Assembly: GCA_002335605.1 (NCBI GenBank)
Contig: BEDY01000003.1
Span: 1,922,001 to 1,986,000, forward strand
Source: Prillingera fragicola
Lineage: Eukaryota; Basidiomycota; Tremellomycetes; Trichosporonales; Trichosporonaceae
DNA length: 64,000 bases
Direction: 5' to 3'
Below, in pieces: positions 44,418 to 56,506 of the stretch. Every line of letters starts with the position of its first letter. Position 1 is the first letter of the stretch. The translations under genes and the position numbers were made by a program. The notes under the pieces are model-generated. The model made no database searches, had not been told where the DNA came from, and saw nothing but the letters and a program-made list of their open reading frames with translations.

Positions 44418-47400
44418 TCAGGCCGCTCTGGCCAAGAGTCCACCGTCAATGACAGACTCTGGCTGTGCGGCTGTAGCGCGCACGCCTTCAAGGAGGCCGG
44501 CGTTGATAGTGCTATGGATCGTCTTGCGCTCCCGAGGATCTCCCGGTTGCTCGGGCATGCCTGGCAGGCCGTCAGTGTCCGCGCTGCCAAGAACAGCCAG
44601 GATCTCACTTGCACCGGCGTCTACGGGCGACGCTGGCGAGTCATCAGCCCGGAATCCGGTGGGAGTGGTGGTCGACTCGGAGTTGGCCGAGCCGTCAGGT
44701 GATTCGACCTCTGCTACTGACTCTGCCGCCAATTGGGGCTTCCTTGCCAACGGCGGCCGCGTGGCGGCTGCAAGGATTGCGGAGGCCGAGGGGAAGTGCT
44801 GAGGAGAGCGACGGGCCTTGCTGTCGCCGCTAGGGTTCCAGTGGGGAGAGTCGTCGTGCGCGCGAGGATTGTTCCACTGCGGCGACAACTCACGCGCAGG
44901 AGTGTCGATGCTGTAGAGGTTTCTGGAGCTGAGGCTCGCTGGCTCAGAGCTCGCCTTGACTACTCGTTCAATCTTGCGCAGCAAATCGTCCAAACGGTAG
45001 GGTTTGATGATGGCATCGTCAAAGTCCGCCATGGCCGCGTCGATTTGCGCTTGGCGGGCATTGCCCGTCAGGGCGATAATGCTCGTTGGCTTGAGCTGCT
45101 GCGAGTGTTCGAGTTCGCGAATCTGGCGCGCCGCAGTATACCCGTTCATGATCGGCATTTCGAGGTCCATGAGCACACAGTCGTATCGCCGTTCCTTGCT
45201 GTCCATGGCCATCACACGCCGCGCCCTGGCCAACGCTTCGACTCCATCACTCGCTATGTCGGTAGTCAAGCCAACGTGCTTCAGTTGCCGTTGTAATACA
45301 GTCTGATTGATGTGATTGTCCTCGACAATGAGCACATGAGGCGGACGTCCGGCAAAGAAGGACGATCGATCAGTCGTGACCGCTTCCTTGGGCAGTGGGG
45401 TAATGCAGGGTTTCGCCTTGAAGAAGAAGCGGAACGTTGAACCATGGCCATATTGGCTGGCCGCTTCTATCCGCCCACCAAGCCGTTCGGTAATCTTACG
45501 GCAGACAAACAGACCAAGGCCAGAACCGCCATAGACAGTGTGAATCTTGGCCGAGGCCTGCGTGAAGCGCTGGAAGAGGGTTTGGAGCTCAGATTCCGTC
45601 AGACCGGGTCCAGTGTCGCTGACAGAGACGAAAACGTAGATGTTCGTTTCCGGCGTCAGCATTGGCGGTTTCTGTTCTGGCGTAGCAGCTGGCTTGAAAG
45701 CGGTACCCTCTGCCGGCGGCTCGAGGCCCACATCCACGCCAAGATGAATACGCCGCTCGGGGCTGTTGGTCGTGAACCGTATAGCGTTGGAGAGCAGGTT
45801 CGTAATAACCTGCCCGACGCGGACGGGATCAGTGAGGACGGTCGTAAGACCCCACTGATCAAAGGTCGGCGATAGCTGGTACGTGAGATCGATGCGCTTC
45901 ATGCGCGCTTCGTTTTGGAACACTGATACAATCTTGCGTGCCTCATCGCGCACGCACGTCTCCGTGTCGAACATTTGAAGCATGTCGAGCTGAATCTTGC
46001 CAAGCGAAAGAACGTCGTTGCTGATGCGCTCCTGAGTGAGGCCACACTGATAGATGCTGTCGAGGGCCTCGAGGTCTTCGTTCATCATGCACATGAGCTG
46101 TTGCGTAGGCTTGAATGGCGAGCCCTCCCGGATCGACTTGAGCATTTGCTCCTGCAGGCCCAAGAGGTTTGTCTTGACGAGAGAGGCGCACTGCATGAGG
46201 CTGCTGATGGGGTTGCGAATCTCGTGCGAGGTAATGTCGATGAGAAGCTCTTGCTGGTTCTTGGCCTCCTCGGCCTCGGCGCGTCGCTTCTCTGCATCGA
46301 CGACTCGCTCACGTTGCAGTTCCTCGTTGAGCTTGCGCTCTGTAATGTCGACACAGCAGCCCACAAAGCCCTTAGACGCGTTGGGTGTCACAGGGTCCAT
46401 GCGAATGGCCTTGGTCGAAACCCACCGGCCGTTCTTCCATTGCCACTCGGCCTGGGCAGAGGGGCTACCAGAGATGACAAACTCCTCCCAGACGCTGCGA
46501 ACAGCGGCCTGATGCTCCTCCACCACAAAGTCACCCCAGTTGGTGACGTCTAGGTGCGCAGGGTAGCCAGACAGCTCGTACCAGGTAGAGTTGGCGTACG
46601 TAACATAACCATCGGCGTTGCAACGGAAGATGGCCACAGGCGAGTGGTCTGTGAGAGCGCGCAACTCCGCTGTGCGGTGGTCAAACAGGGCTTCAAGGGC
46701 ACGGCGCTTCTTTCCAAGCTGGAGCTGCATGTGCGCACGTCCAATGAGCTCGCGGGCATTGAATGGTTTGGGAAGGTAGTCGTCGGCGGCAATCGCACCA
46801 TCAGGACGAGCGTCGTCCACAGAGGTGATCAGAATGAACGGTACCAGTCGCTGGTCACGATTTCCCGCGCGGAGGGCATTGAGGAGACCCGCGCCATTGA
46901 GATGTGGCATCATGACGTCCGCGATAATGAGATCCGGAGGATTCGCCGCGTACATGGCCAGCGCCTCTTGGCCGTCCCGAGCCTCGACAACTTTGCAAAA
47001 GGGCTCAAAAATTGACCGCATGTACTGGCGAGTATCGGACTGATCTGAATTGTCAGAATTATTAGCACCATGACACATACCGTCAACAAGCATGATTACG
47101 TCCGTCTTTGCAAAATACAAGGTACTCGGGTCAATACCGTGAATCCTCTTGTCGGATCCATCATTGGAGCGAACCGAGGGCTCACTGACGCCGTCGACCG
47201 AGTCACGTTCCCAGTCACTGTGGAGCTGGTTGACTTCATCCATGACCACCTGTCCAAACTGTTGGTTGGTACCATGTTCAGTCGAGTCGCCACGTTCCAT
47301 GTGCAAGTGTTCATTGCCCAGGGGCAGCTTGACACGGAAAGTCGAGCCATGTGAACCGTCTGGGGATTCGTCGGCAGTCTTGCTCTGTACTTGGAGAGTG

Positions 47401-50400
47401 CCGCCATGTATCTCGATGAGTTTCTTGGTAAACGCCAATGCAATGCCAGTGCCGTCATGGTGCGTGTAGTCTTGTGTGGGGGAGCGAATGACCTTGAGGT
47501 CGGCAGCTGCGATACCCACGCCACTGTCCTTGACGGTAAATACGGCCTCGTTGCCGGCGTACTCGACACTGACGTAGACGTAACCTTTGCGAGTAAACTT
47601 GAGCGCGTTGCCTATCAGGTTGAACAGGATCTTTTCCCACTTCTCGGGATCGACCCAGACGTCCTGGGGTGTCGTGTCGCACTTTACGATGTACTGCAAC
47701 TTGGCCTTTTCCAACGTTTTGCGGAAGAGCGCTGCAACGTCGCGAGTAAGCACGCCAAAGTTGACTTGGGTGAAGTTTGTCCTCAGCCGGCCAGCTTCGA
47801 GATTGCTCACGTCCATGAGCATTGTGACGAGACGTGTCAGGCGTCGTGTATTGCGACGAGCAAGAGCGATCACCTCACGCTTAGGTCCCTCGGGTGTCTC
47901 CTCAAAGAGGTCATCGAGGGGCCCAGCGATGAGTGTCAGAGGCGTAAACAGCTCGTGGGAGACGTTGGAGAACAAAAGACTCTTGGCTCGGTCCAATGCA
48001 GCAAGGTTTTCGATGTGGTCCCTGTCCTGCTGCGTTGCGCGCACGGCGACAAGATGCGATGCCATCTGGATGCGCATTGCATTCTGTTCTGTCAGCAGCT
48101 TCTCCTATTGGTACTCACAATAAACGCCTGGTAGTCCGCAGAAAACGGTGCCATGTAGTTGAGGCCCGCTACGAGAATAGCGGACGGGACACCCTCGTCC
48201 GAGTCGCGGATTATGGGAATAACAACAGCTTGGCGCGGCAGCACATCCCACACGCGAACCTCGTATCCCTCGATGATACTGCGACAATCCTCAACAAGGA
48301 CCGGCCGACGTGAGCGGATGGCTTCCAAGAACGGCCAGCTCTCCTTCTCAGCCTGGATGACGCCAGGAAGAGATTCGGGCCCGCAAACATCTGGTGATGT
48401 CAATGGCAGCGATGGTGACAATGACGCCGAATGCGTCGTTGAAAATGACGAGCGCGTGTGGGAGGGCGATGAAAACACGAATGATGGGGGCTGTGAACCA
48501 ATTGATTGCGGGCTGGATAACGCGGGGTCGGTAAATGCAGTCGCCATCATGTTGCCGTGTGCCGCAGGGCTAGGCGACGATAATGTCACTGTGGCGGGCG
48601 CGGAGGAATGCCCCTCCGGCACTCCAACGCCACCAACGTAGCGGAGTTGCATGGCCGACACCATGGCTGGATGGTCAGCCCAAGTTGGTGCAGTGGACGA
48701 TCGCCGCCTTGGTCCCGAGTGCATTCGTTGTCCACCTGCGGTGTTAGCCATCAGCATTTGTCAAGCAACCTACTTGTCTGCTCTACCCTGTACAACAAGC
48801 CAAACGGGAGGTCTTTCGGATTGGCATCGATAGTGTCCAGAATGCTCTTGGAGTAGTCGTCCAGTGTGCGACTGATAGCTGAACGCTTAGCCTACCGCAC
48901 AGCTGAAGTGACTCACAGGTCCGTTCTCCCATGTCACGAAGCAAGTCTGTCCTCCTCTCGGACAGCACCCTTTCTGTAGTTGTTATCATGGCATGGAAAA
49001 TGCCCGCAATCGAGCCGTCCTGTTGTTTGAGAGGGACCCACACCTGTGTGCGGTAGCCTTCCGTAGACTCGTTCTCTCGTGTCTTGGTCAATGTATACTC
49101 TGGATAAAGTTAGATGATGACTGGGTGATGAAACGCACGGTCCTCCATGTAGATGGGCGACCCAGAAAGCACCAGCTCGGACATGGGGCCCAGAAGTGGC
49201 CAGATGTCTGTATATCAGCCTGAGATCCGCGTGGACCACACCTACCAGCCCAAGCCTCGGCTCCGTATCGACCAAACTGCTGAGGGTGATCTTGGACGTG
49301 CTAGATAGAGTCAGCGGTTGCACAGCACCATGGCAACTTACGTCTGCATAATGGCGGTTGTAGATGTTTGTCAACTTCTTGCCCCACCAAAGGCTGCAGT
49401 TTAAGGGATAGTTCATCGTGATCGTCACTGCAGACGTTAGCTCGCTTCGATTTCCCTTCACTCACCCATGCTATGCAAGAACGCGGACCAGTTCTCTCGA
49501 GGTCCTAGTGGGGTCTTTGACCAGTCTTTCGTGTCGAGCAGCTTGTTGACATCACACGGGATACCACCCTCGGCATCGCACGGTACGGGCCTGTGGGTGT
49601 AGGTGCCGTCTCTGAGGAAGTAGACCGGGTCGCCGTTTGTCCAGTCTCCACCGAGCACGAGCTGATCGGGGTTGATCATTACAGCGATAGGGTTTGAAAG
49701 TGCCACTGGGCCAAGTCCCTCCAGTTGAACCGTGTCGTCGTCGTTCTGCAAGAACTTGTGGTTCTCCTCGAGAGCAAGATCGGCCATCTCCACTTCCAGC
49801 ACCTCTGGCTCTGGAGGTCGCAATCCACTCCGGGGTACCGAAGTGACCACGGCAAACATGTGCCCAGATACCCTGACGCTTGCAGACCCATTCAGCTGAT
49901 AGACTGGCACAAACGATTTGGTGAGCTCGAGGTCGACTGAACCGCCCGGAAAGTTGAACTCGAGGGTGAGGGTGGGGTCGATACCCAGGGCCTGATCCAA
50001 GCTCACTTCAGAGTGTCCAGATACTTGCGTCTGCGGCTTTTGGCTGCCGGGGTGCATCCGCAGGAGCCACTCGCCAAGCTTCTGGGCGCTCTCCACAGAC
50101 AAACATAGCAACAACTCTTTTTCTGCCGCCAAGCGGGACCACGCGCTGTTGGACCATAGTGGACTAAGCGGCTTGACATGCGCATATCGTGTTGGTGTAA
50201 ATTGTGTATCAGATGCAGACGCCGTCGTTATCGTTGGCCTTCCCCTGACAGAGTCTACACTGGCTACTGCACAGAGAAGCGCGAATGCGGGATAGGGGTT
50301 GCTCTGGATAGACGTCAGTGGATGTAGCAAGGTGCCATTGTGGGAAAGCCCAAATACCCGCGAGTGTGGGAGAGCTCCAACCCGCCGACCGGCGGCCACA

Positions 50401-50664
50401 TACCTCTAGATATTCTCTTGGCACTGTATTCAACTCTACGATTGAGTCTTTGAATAGGTCTGGTGGATCACGTAGGTCGGGCAGAGAAGGTTGATGGCTT
50501 GGGCCACTTGAAGGTGGTGGCGCACCAGTTGATACACAATGGTCTGTTCCATCCGGGGCACCCTGGCTACCACTGGCTTCCAAATGCTCAGAACTGACCC
50601 AGGTGTCGACCAAGGGCGTGATCCCAGGCCGAGGAATAGTACGAGGCGACACGGGGGGAGACAT
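44418..50664 (-). CDS. TCO2: Double hybrid histidine kinase (two kinases, two receivers), Tco2-like
   Basis: Two-component sensor feeding a phosphorelay (Ypd1 to response regulators). Ten exons join in phase to 1947 residues: 50664-50404, 50303-49466, 49427-49342, 49300-49246, 49207-49139, 49099-48917, 48878-48774, 48735-48119, 48083-47081 and 47044-44418. The N-terminal sensor has a PAS-like part (TPLGPRENWSAFLHSM, CSLWWGKKLTNIYN, GIFHAMITTTERVL) and a GAF-like part ending VIPIIRDSDEGVPSAILVAG. Then follow HisKA-1 (H781 in SNVSHELFTP), HATPase-1 (NLIGNALKF, DSGVGIA), REC-1 (D1115 in LIIADVMMP, K1165), PAS, HisKA-2 (H1346 in ITSHEIRNP), HATPase-2 (NLLSNAIRF, DTGPGL, GGSGLGL) and REC-2 (D1699 in CVLMDLEMP). 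This layout is that of Cryptococcus Tco2. The G2 box of HATPase-1 reads GTGIALA. The C-terminal tail is Ser/Pro-rich. Confidence 0.92.
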
Positions 50665-51740
50665 GCTGAGCACGTCCCCAGGGCAAGCGAGGGCGAGTTG
50701 GGCGAGTAGAGGAATGTGTGTGTTTGAAGAAATCCACTACAGAGATGTGGAACACAACGTGCCAATCACTTGACCCCGGTACGGCAGCGTGCCCTCCCCT
50801 CGTGTCCAAAGTGGGTTTCCGCAAGAGAAGGGGGGCTGATGTCAGGTCATTGACTCTACGCTTCCAGAGGGCAGGCCATGCAAGAACTGGCAGCTGGCAG
50901 GAGCGGCAACAGAGGCGCCGCCGGCGCACGGCAGCCACTATTTCAGCGGCAGTGCCTATCGGCAACCGATACGTCGGCTATACCCTGCGACCCTGGCTGG
51001 ATATTCGACCACCCACAACGCTGCCCGTGCTCCTCTGCCTCGTACTGCTAGTCCTTTGCACTTTTGCCTTGCATGCCAGGCCAGACAACAGCAACAAGGG
51101 ATCCAGCAAATAGCAGCCAGCTCGGCTCATCTTTTTTCCATGTCAGAGAGGTAGAACGGCTACGACGAGGGGACAAGAAGTCGCTCCATTCGGCGGTCAG
51201 GTTGAAGGCACAGTGGTGGTGTGATTCAGAACAATGACAGCTTGAACGGGCAGACACCGAACAGTCGAGGAGATGCAACATCTGCCCCGACCTATGGAGT
51301 CGTACCCTCTTTGCAGATCATTTGTGCCTCAGGCACCCATCCCATACTCTGTGCCCCCCGTCTAGACCTGGCCATAGCGGCACATGGCCGTGGATCCGTC
51401 CAGGCTGGGTAAGGAACAGCGATCCTTCCTGCATGCCTGCACGCGTTGGTCATTCATTATGCATTCGTGACATTCTCGACCTCTGGGACTACTCCATATC
51501 TGGGACATCACCACCAGACACCCTTGTCCCGATTGCATCGGCACTGTTGACACGTCCCCTTTGTCACACACCCTTTCTGCATGCTTCTGCTCCCATACCC
51601 GCCTCCAACCTGGCTTTGATTGTACCCCCGCATCTTGAATCGCCCACCTTTCCAAGCGACACCCTCCCTCCCGACTTATACCCCCACATAGCAGTCCCGG
51701 ATCACGCAGCTCGCAACATCGGCGTCTTGGCACTCAGTAC
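50665..51740. promoter_or_regulatory. Divergent promoter region TCO2 / OB-fold-like gene
   Basis: 1.08 kb between divergent starts, containing both promoters and leaders. No further gene is supported. Confidence 0.45.
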
Positions 51741-52858
51741 ATGCAGTACCATGTCTACCTTCCACCAGTCACTCTTACACCGCTCGACAAGATTGATACC
51801 GCGTCCCCGCCCGTAACTTTTCATATAGTCCCAGTTCCGTCACTGTCGTCCGCAGACAGGAGACCGGCTATCACCAATGACGCCGGTTCAGCTCAACCTG
51901 GTCCTTCGCAACTCCGGCCAAGCAACAAACACCAATGGCATTCACAGCCTGCGGGGACGCCAATCGATGGCGAAGATGGTCAACGTCGGTCCAAGCGCCT
52001 GCGCACGTCTGGTACGTCGACAACGTGGGCTTTAACTGACAAACAGCGTCGTTTCTAGGAACTCTGCCCCAGATGGATTCAACAGAGAGCTTTCTGTCAT
52101 CGTTGAATACAACAGTGTCTCTGTCCGGAGCGTCTGTGCCTTCCAGCTCGCTCGTCAACGTACCCAAATGGAGCCTCCCGCTGGCGAAACTTACGCCATT
52201 GCCGCAGCTACTCGCGCCCTCGGAGCGGCTGCGCACGCGCACATTCCGCGAGCGCCCTGATGAACGCCGACGAGTCTCCGTCCTTTGCTGCATCATGTCG
52301 GTGAACGCTCCGGTGTGTCGCAACCGCCGTAAATCGCGGGTGGGCACCCGTGGTTTCGAGCTCTGGATGTCCTCTTGGCGGGTATCTGTGCCTCCATTGC
52401 GCGGCAGCACGTCGTCTGACCCTGTGAGCTGCGACGTGAAGCTGTGGGAGGAGTGTGCGCGTGATTGGGGAGGAATGGTGCGCAAGGGTGACATTGTTTT
52501 GCTTGAAGGTTGGTGTTTCGTGCATGCGCCGTGCTCACTGTGTACAGATATTGAATTCTGCCCAACGTCAAACGAAGGCCCTCGGCTGGTCATCTCGCCC
52601 AATGCTGGCCACACCCCTCCAGTGCCAGTGATCTTGTATCGTACTCTTCCTCGGTATTCTGCAGCTCAAGGCGACTATGTGTATCGCGCTGGGGCGCGTG
52701 GAGCTGTTGAGCCTGGTCAAAGGGGAGACATGAACGCCGAGGACCGTGCGCTGCGCCCCGATCTTCGTCTGGCTCGAAGCGATCCTGGGCTGCGGCGAGT
52801 TGCCGAGCTTGCAAAGTGGTGTGCCGAATGGATTGGTGGTGAGCCTCCTCCGATGTGA
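51741..52858 (+). CDS. Hypothetical protein with OB-fold-like region
   Basis: Not assigned to a named family. Exons 51741-52011, 52059-52508 and 52548-52858 give 343 residues. The second intron (39 nt, GTTGGT donor) has no stop and is a multiple of three, so it could also be retained. Residues 1-110 are low-complexity and end in a basic QRRSKRLR patch, a possible nuclear signal. The middle part alternates short strands: RRVSVLCCIMSVN, GFELWMSSWRVSV, CDVKLWEECARDW and MVRKGDIVLLEDIEF. This is the pattern of an OB fold in single-strand-binding proteins such as telomere, RPA or shieldin-type factors. The C-terminal helix reads RVAELAKWCAEWI. The function in DNA metabolism is inference. Confidence 0.7.
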
Positions 52859-53202
52859 GCTCGACCGCTCGACAGTGTGCTCGACAATGTGTATAGTATC
52901 ATGGTGGGTGTGCATAAGCATTGGCCTTTGCATGTAGCATGTTTGTTCAGACTGAAACATGATCGCCACGCCAGAAACCTACGCAATCACCGCCTCATGC
53001 TTCGACTGCACGCACAGATCTGAGGGCACGACTTTGTCAAGGTAAACACTGGTCTGGTTTACTCATCTCTCCAGCTTTCTCATTCTCTCATTCTCTCACC
53101 CTCATATCCTAACCCTCCGTGTCATACTAGCCACACTTCTTGATCACCTAACTCTTACTCTGTGTTCAGCACTCCTACCTTTTCCTCACCTCTAAATTCA
53201 GC
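52859..53202. other. Tandem intergenic spacer
   Basis: 344 bp between two plus-strand genes. It contains a CT-rich leader with a threefold CTCATTCT-like repeat at about 53078-53101. Confidence 0.5.
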
Positions 53203-54879
53203 ATGGCTGCCTTCTTCTCCTACCGGTATGTCTCGAGGGCTGATGGCCTCTCTACCCGTGGCCTACCCAGTCCCACTTACATTCAGCAACCCTCGCGGCA
53301 CTCCGTCTCCAGACACTTGCTCTTGCCCCCGCCGAGTCCCATGCAAGTGGTTCAAATGTGGTCTTCCAGGCCCCCTCGAGCACGCTTACAAGGCAAGTAG
53401 ACGGTTGGAAGGCTTACAGTCCAGTCAACCTCAGACCTTCCTTCACTCCACCACCTTCCCTCGCTTACTCGTCCCAGTGCGAGGTCTTTGAGGCGACCGC
53501 TGGCAACTATGCCAATGAACCCGCCAAGCTGCGCCACATCAAGACCTTGATCGCTCACGTTCTTGGGGTAACCTACTCGAGAGAAGCTCCGCACTCCTTG
53601 TAAGCCGAGTTGATCTGCTGCGTCTGACATTTAGCGGGGCCTGCGGCAAGCTCTGGACCATTGCTGCTTTGCAGTACCGCCTGCGTGATGGTCCCATGGC
53701 TGCTTCCTTTGTGAGTGTGCGACAACAACCCAGCTCACTCCAGGCCCTCCTTCTCATGCCCCGTCCCATCCCCGTCAAGCTGGTGCAGACAGTGCAGAAG
53801 ATTGCCAAGACTGACAAGGCTTACACCCCTCGCTCCCATCGCTTGTTCGACGTCAACCCGTTCACTGGGCTTGGCGTCGGTCGCCAAGGTGTCGAGAAGA
53901 AGGTCTCTCTGTCGCACGTCGCTGCTGCAATCTGGGGTGCACACGCTGCATGGCTCGCTCGCACCAACCTCGGCCGCCCGCTCAAGTGGGAGGCTTGGGA
54001 GTTCAACCACGTCGCGCCGTACGTCGAATGAATGTTGCTGTAACCGCGCCACTCACACCCCAGGTCACCCGACTGCCTCCTCGGCGAGCAGGTCGTGGCT
54101 CCACTCCCAGCTCGCCAGGCACCAGTCTCGCCGCCGCGTGCACCCCGCGCACTTCCCCGCCCAGCAAGCATGATGGCGCTCTCTACCTGTCCACCAAGCT
54201 CTCCTGTCGGCCCCCGCCAGATCACCCCTCCATCCCCGTACAATCTGAACCAGAGCCGTCCACTCCCCGCTCAGCCCCGCCATCGTCCCGACGTCCCACG
54301 CTCTGTTGACGACGGCGGGCTCCTCCTCGACGGCACGACACAGCACTGGATTTCCCAGAGCTGGGTCACCTCGCCTACTGCCAGCGCACACTCTGGTCTC
54401 CTCGCTTCCCCCGTGCTCAGTAGCAACAGCCACCTCTCGCCGTCGTTCCAGAGCCGCCCGCCGTCGTTGGTTAGCTACGGTGCTCCGTCCGATGAGTCGC
54501 ACAACCCTCCTGGATCCCTCACGCCGCCGCTTCTCCAGGCTCGTCCCAGGAGCTTCGCTGGCTTTGGCGAGTGGGACAAAGCCCTTCCTTCCCGTCCTTC
54601 AGCCCCTAGTCCTGTGTCCGTCTCTCCCGAGCATCCTCTGTGTCACAAGCCACAGTATGGTCAGCCAGACACTACCGTTCCTCGTGGTATCGCAATGATT
54701 CGCGGCAACGTAAGTGTTCACCCTTACTCAAGCTGACACCGTAGGACTCGACCTACTACATTGCCAACGAGACTTACGACGGCGACAGCGCCGAGAGCCG
54801 TACCGACAACCCATGGATTCACTCGCCCGACTGCGGGTGCCGTACCTGTGCTGCCATCGCCATGACTGTGCGTCTGTAG
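53203..54879 (+). CDS. Hypothetical protein, conserved-looking middle domain (5' structure uncertain)
   Basis: Not recognised. The last four exons are secure in phase: 53635-53710, 53744-54018, 54064-54709 and 54745-54879. The preceding exon ends at 53599. Its protein frame is fixed backward to about 53344 (VVFQAPSSTLTRQVDGWKAYS), but the join to the ATG at 53203 (MAAFFSYR, then a good GTATGT donor) is unclear, because three frames are open and no acceptor gives the right phase except a weak AAG at about 53347. The middle region (KLWTIAALQYRLRDGP ... VSLSHVAAAIWGAHAAWLARTNL ... KWEAWEFNHVAPSPDCLLGEQ) is helical and unbiased. The second half is Pro/Ser-rich and disordered. The C-terminus has a small cysteine cluster, SPDCGCRTCAA. 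Confidence 0.65.
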
Positions 54880-55011
54880 CCTGTAGCTACTGCTCTCCAG
54901 CCTCGTTCTGTGCTTGTACCCCTCGGACTCTCGGATATTCTCTACATCTGCGATGTACCTGTGACCTGTTACGTTGTCATAGATCCATACCAACTTTACA
55001 AACATAAGCAC

Positions 55012-56506
55012 CTATAGCCTGCTAACAAGGTCGACGGCATGAGGGCCACCAGACCACAGCCTCATGAGCTTGCCGGCAATAGCCGTCTCTGGGGGCATGC
55101 GGGTGAACGCGCCATAGGGATTCTCCTTGGTCGCGACACCCCAAGCTTCGCCGCCAGCTGCGTCTTCGATGCCCTCCTGGGTCTTGTCGAGCTGCCTCAG
55201 GTCGTCCCTAGTCAACTTGCTTCCCTTTTTGTGGTTGGCGATACTCTCAACATACTCGCGCGGGAACCACTGAGCGTCCTCGAGCTCGTTGTCGAGGTCC
55301 AGGCGGATCTTTTGCGCAGCGTCACCCTCCTTGGCACGGCCAAAGCAGCCGACCATAATGTTGGCAGGGAAGGGCCATGGCTGGGACGACGAGTAGCGCA
55401 CAGGGCCAATCTCGACGCCAGCCTCCTCGAGGACCTCGCGGCGGACGGCCTCCTCGAACGACTCTCCGGGCTCGATAAAGCCTGCGAGGCATGAGTAGAA
55501 GCCCTTGGGCCACGACTTTTGGCGGCCAAGGAGCATCTTGTCGCCAGTGTTGTCGAGAATACCCATAATGATCACGGGGTCCGTGCGCGGGTGAGCAAAG
55601 TTGTGCAAGCCCATGGTGGAGAAGCACGGCTTCTTGCCCTCAATGGGACGGAGCGTTGTCGTGCAGTTACGCTTCCAGCCAGCCCACAAGCTGTAGGTCG
55701 CCTCTCCGCAGGCCGGGCAAAACTTGTTACGCGAGTTCCAGTCAATCAGCGGGCGCGCAGATGCAAACACGCCTGCGTCCCAGGGAGTCATGGTGCTGCC
55801 ACTTGCGCGCGCCTCGCCCCACTCGCCCTGGATGGCCTTTTCGTCAAAGTCGGTACCAGTCGCGTCGATGGCAAAGTACGGCACGCCGGTGGGGTTCTGG
55901 AGGTCTTCGCTCTTGGGCGCGTCACGTTCGTCGACACCGAGGAAGATGGTCACCGGCTGGCCATCGCGGTGCGACTCCCATGCCTTTTTGGCCTTTGCGT
56001 CCAACGAGTCAGCGGGCTTGCCAAAGCCGTCGCCCAAGAGCGACTTGACCTGCTCGTACGAGAGATACAGCGGCGTGCCAATCTCACCCGCCTTGACAAG
56101 CGGAAGTCCGAAGCCCCCGTAAAGATATCAGCGCCGAGCTCAGCCACGTAAAACGCCACGACAGGAGTACCGGATACTCACTTGAAGACCACAAACTTTG
56201 CGTGCGACAGGTAGCCGTTCATCTTGTCCGCGTCGGGGCGCTGAAACGACAGGCGGTTCAGTGGAGGCTGACCCGAGTAGAAGCTGGAGTGGGTCAGAGA
56301 GGGCACGAAAGCGGCGTGTGCGTCAATGCCGAAAGCCACGACACGACGTACTGGACAATGTTGTCAGTCTGCATCTTGGGGCTGACACTCGAGGTGTAGG
56401 TGCTGACGGAGCGTCTGGAGAGTGGGGGTGGTGGTAGCCGTGTAGGGAGGATAGCTCTTGAAGCGAGAATGGAAGCTAGGTGAGTGATGCGGGCGCCGGG
56501 TCTCAT
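55012..56506 (-). CDS. NPY1: NADH diphosphatase (Nudix), Npy1/NUDT12 type
   Basis: Hydrolyses NADH and related dinucleotides to NMNH and AMP; family members are peroxisomal. Exon 1 is 56506-56352 and exon 2 is 56283-56182; exon 3 runs from about 56091 (or slightly upstream) to 55012. The protein is about 445 residues. Landmarks are NRLSFQRPDADKM near the N-terminus, a zinc ribbon starting KFCPACG, the Nudix box GFIEPGESFEEAVRREVLEEAGVEIG split over residues near the middle, and the NADH-specific SQPWPFPANIMVGC after it. The C-terminus is SRL, a type 1 peroxisomal targeting signal. The N-terminus before MQTDNIVHFYSG is Arg/Ser/Pro-rich and may be a mitochondrial presequence. No AG acceptor restores the reading frame between exons 2 and 3: the frame resumes after ATCTTTAC at about 56120. 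It is divergent from the SNF2 gene. Confidence 0.88.
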
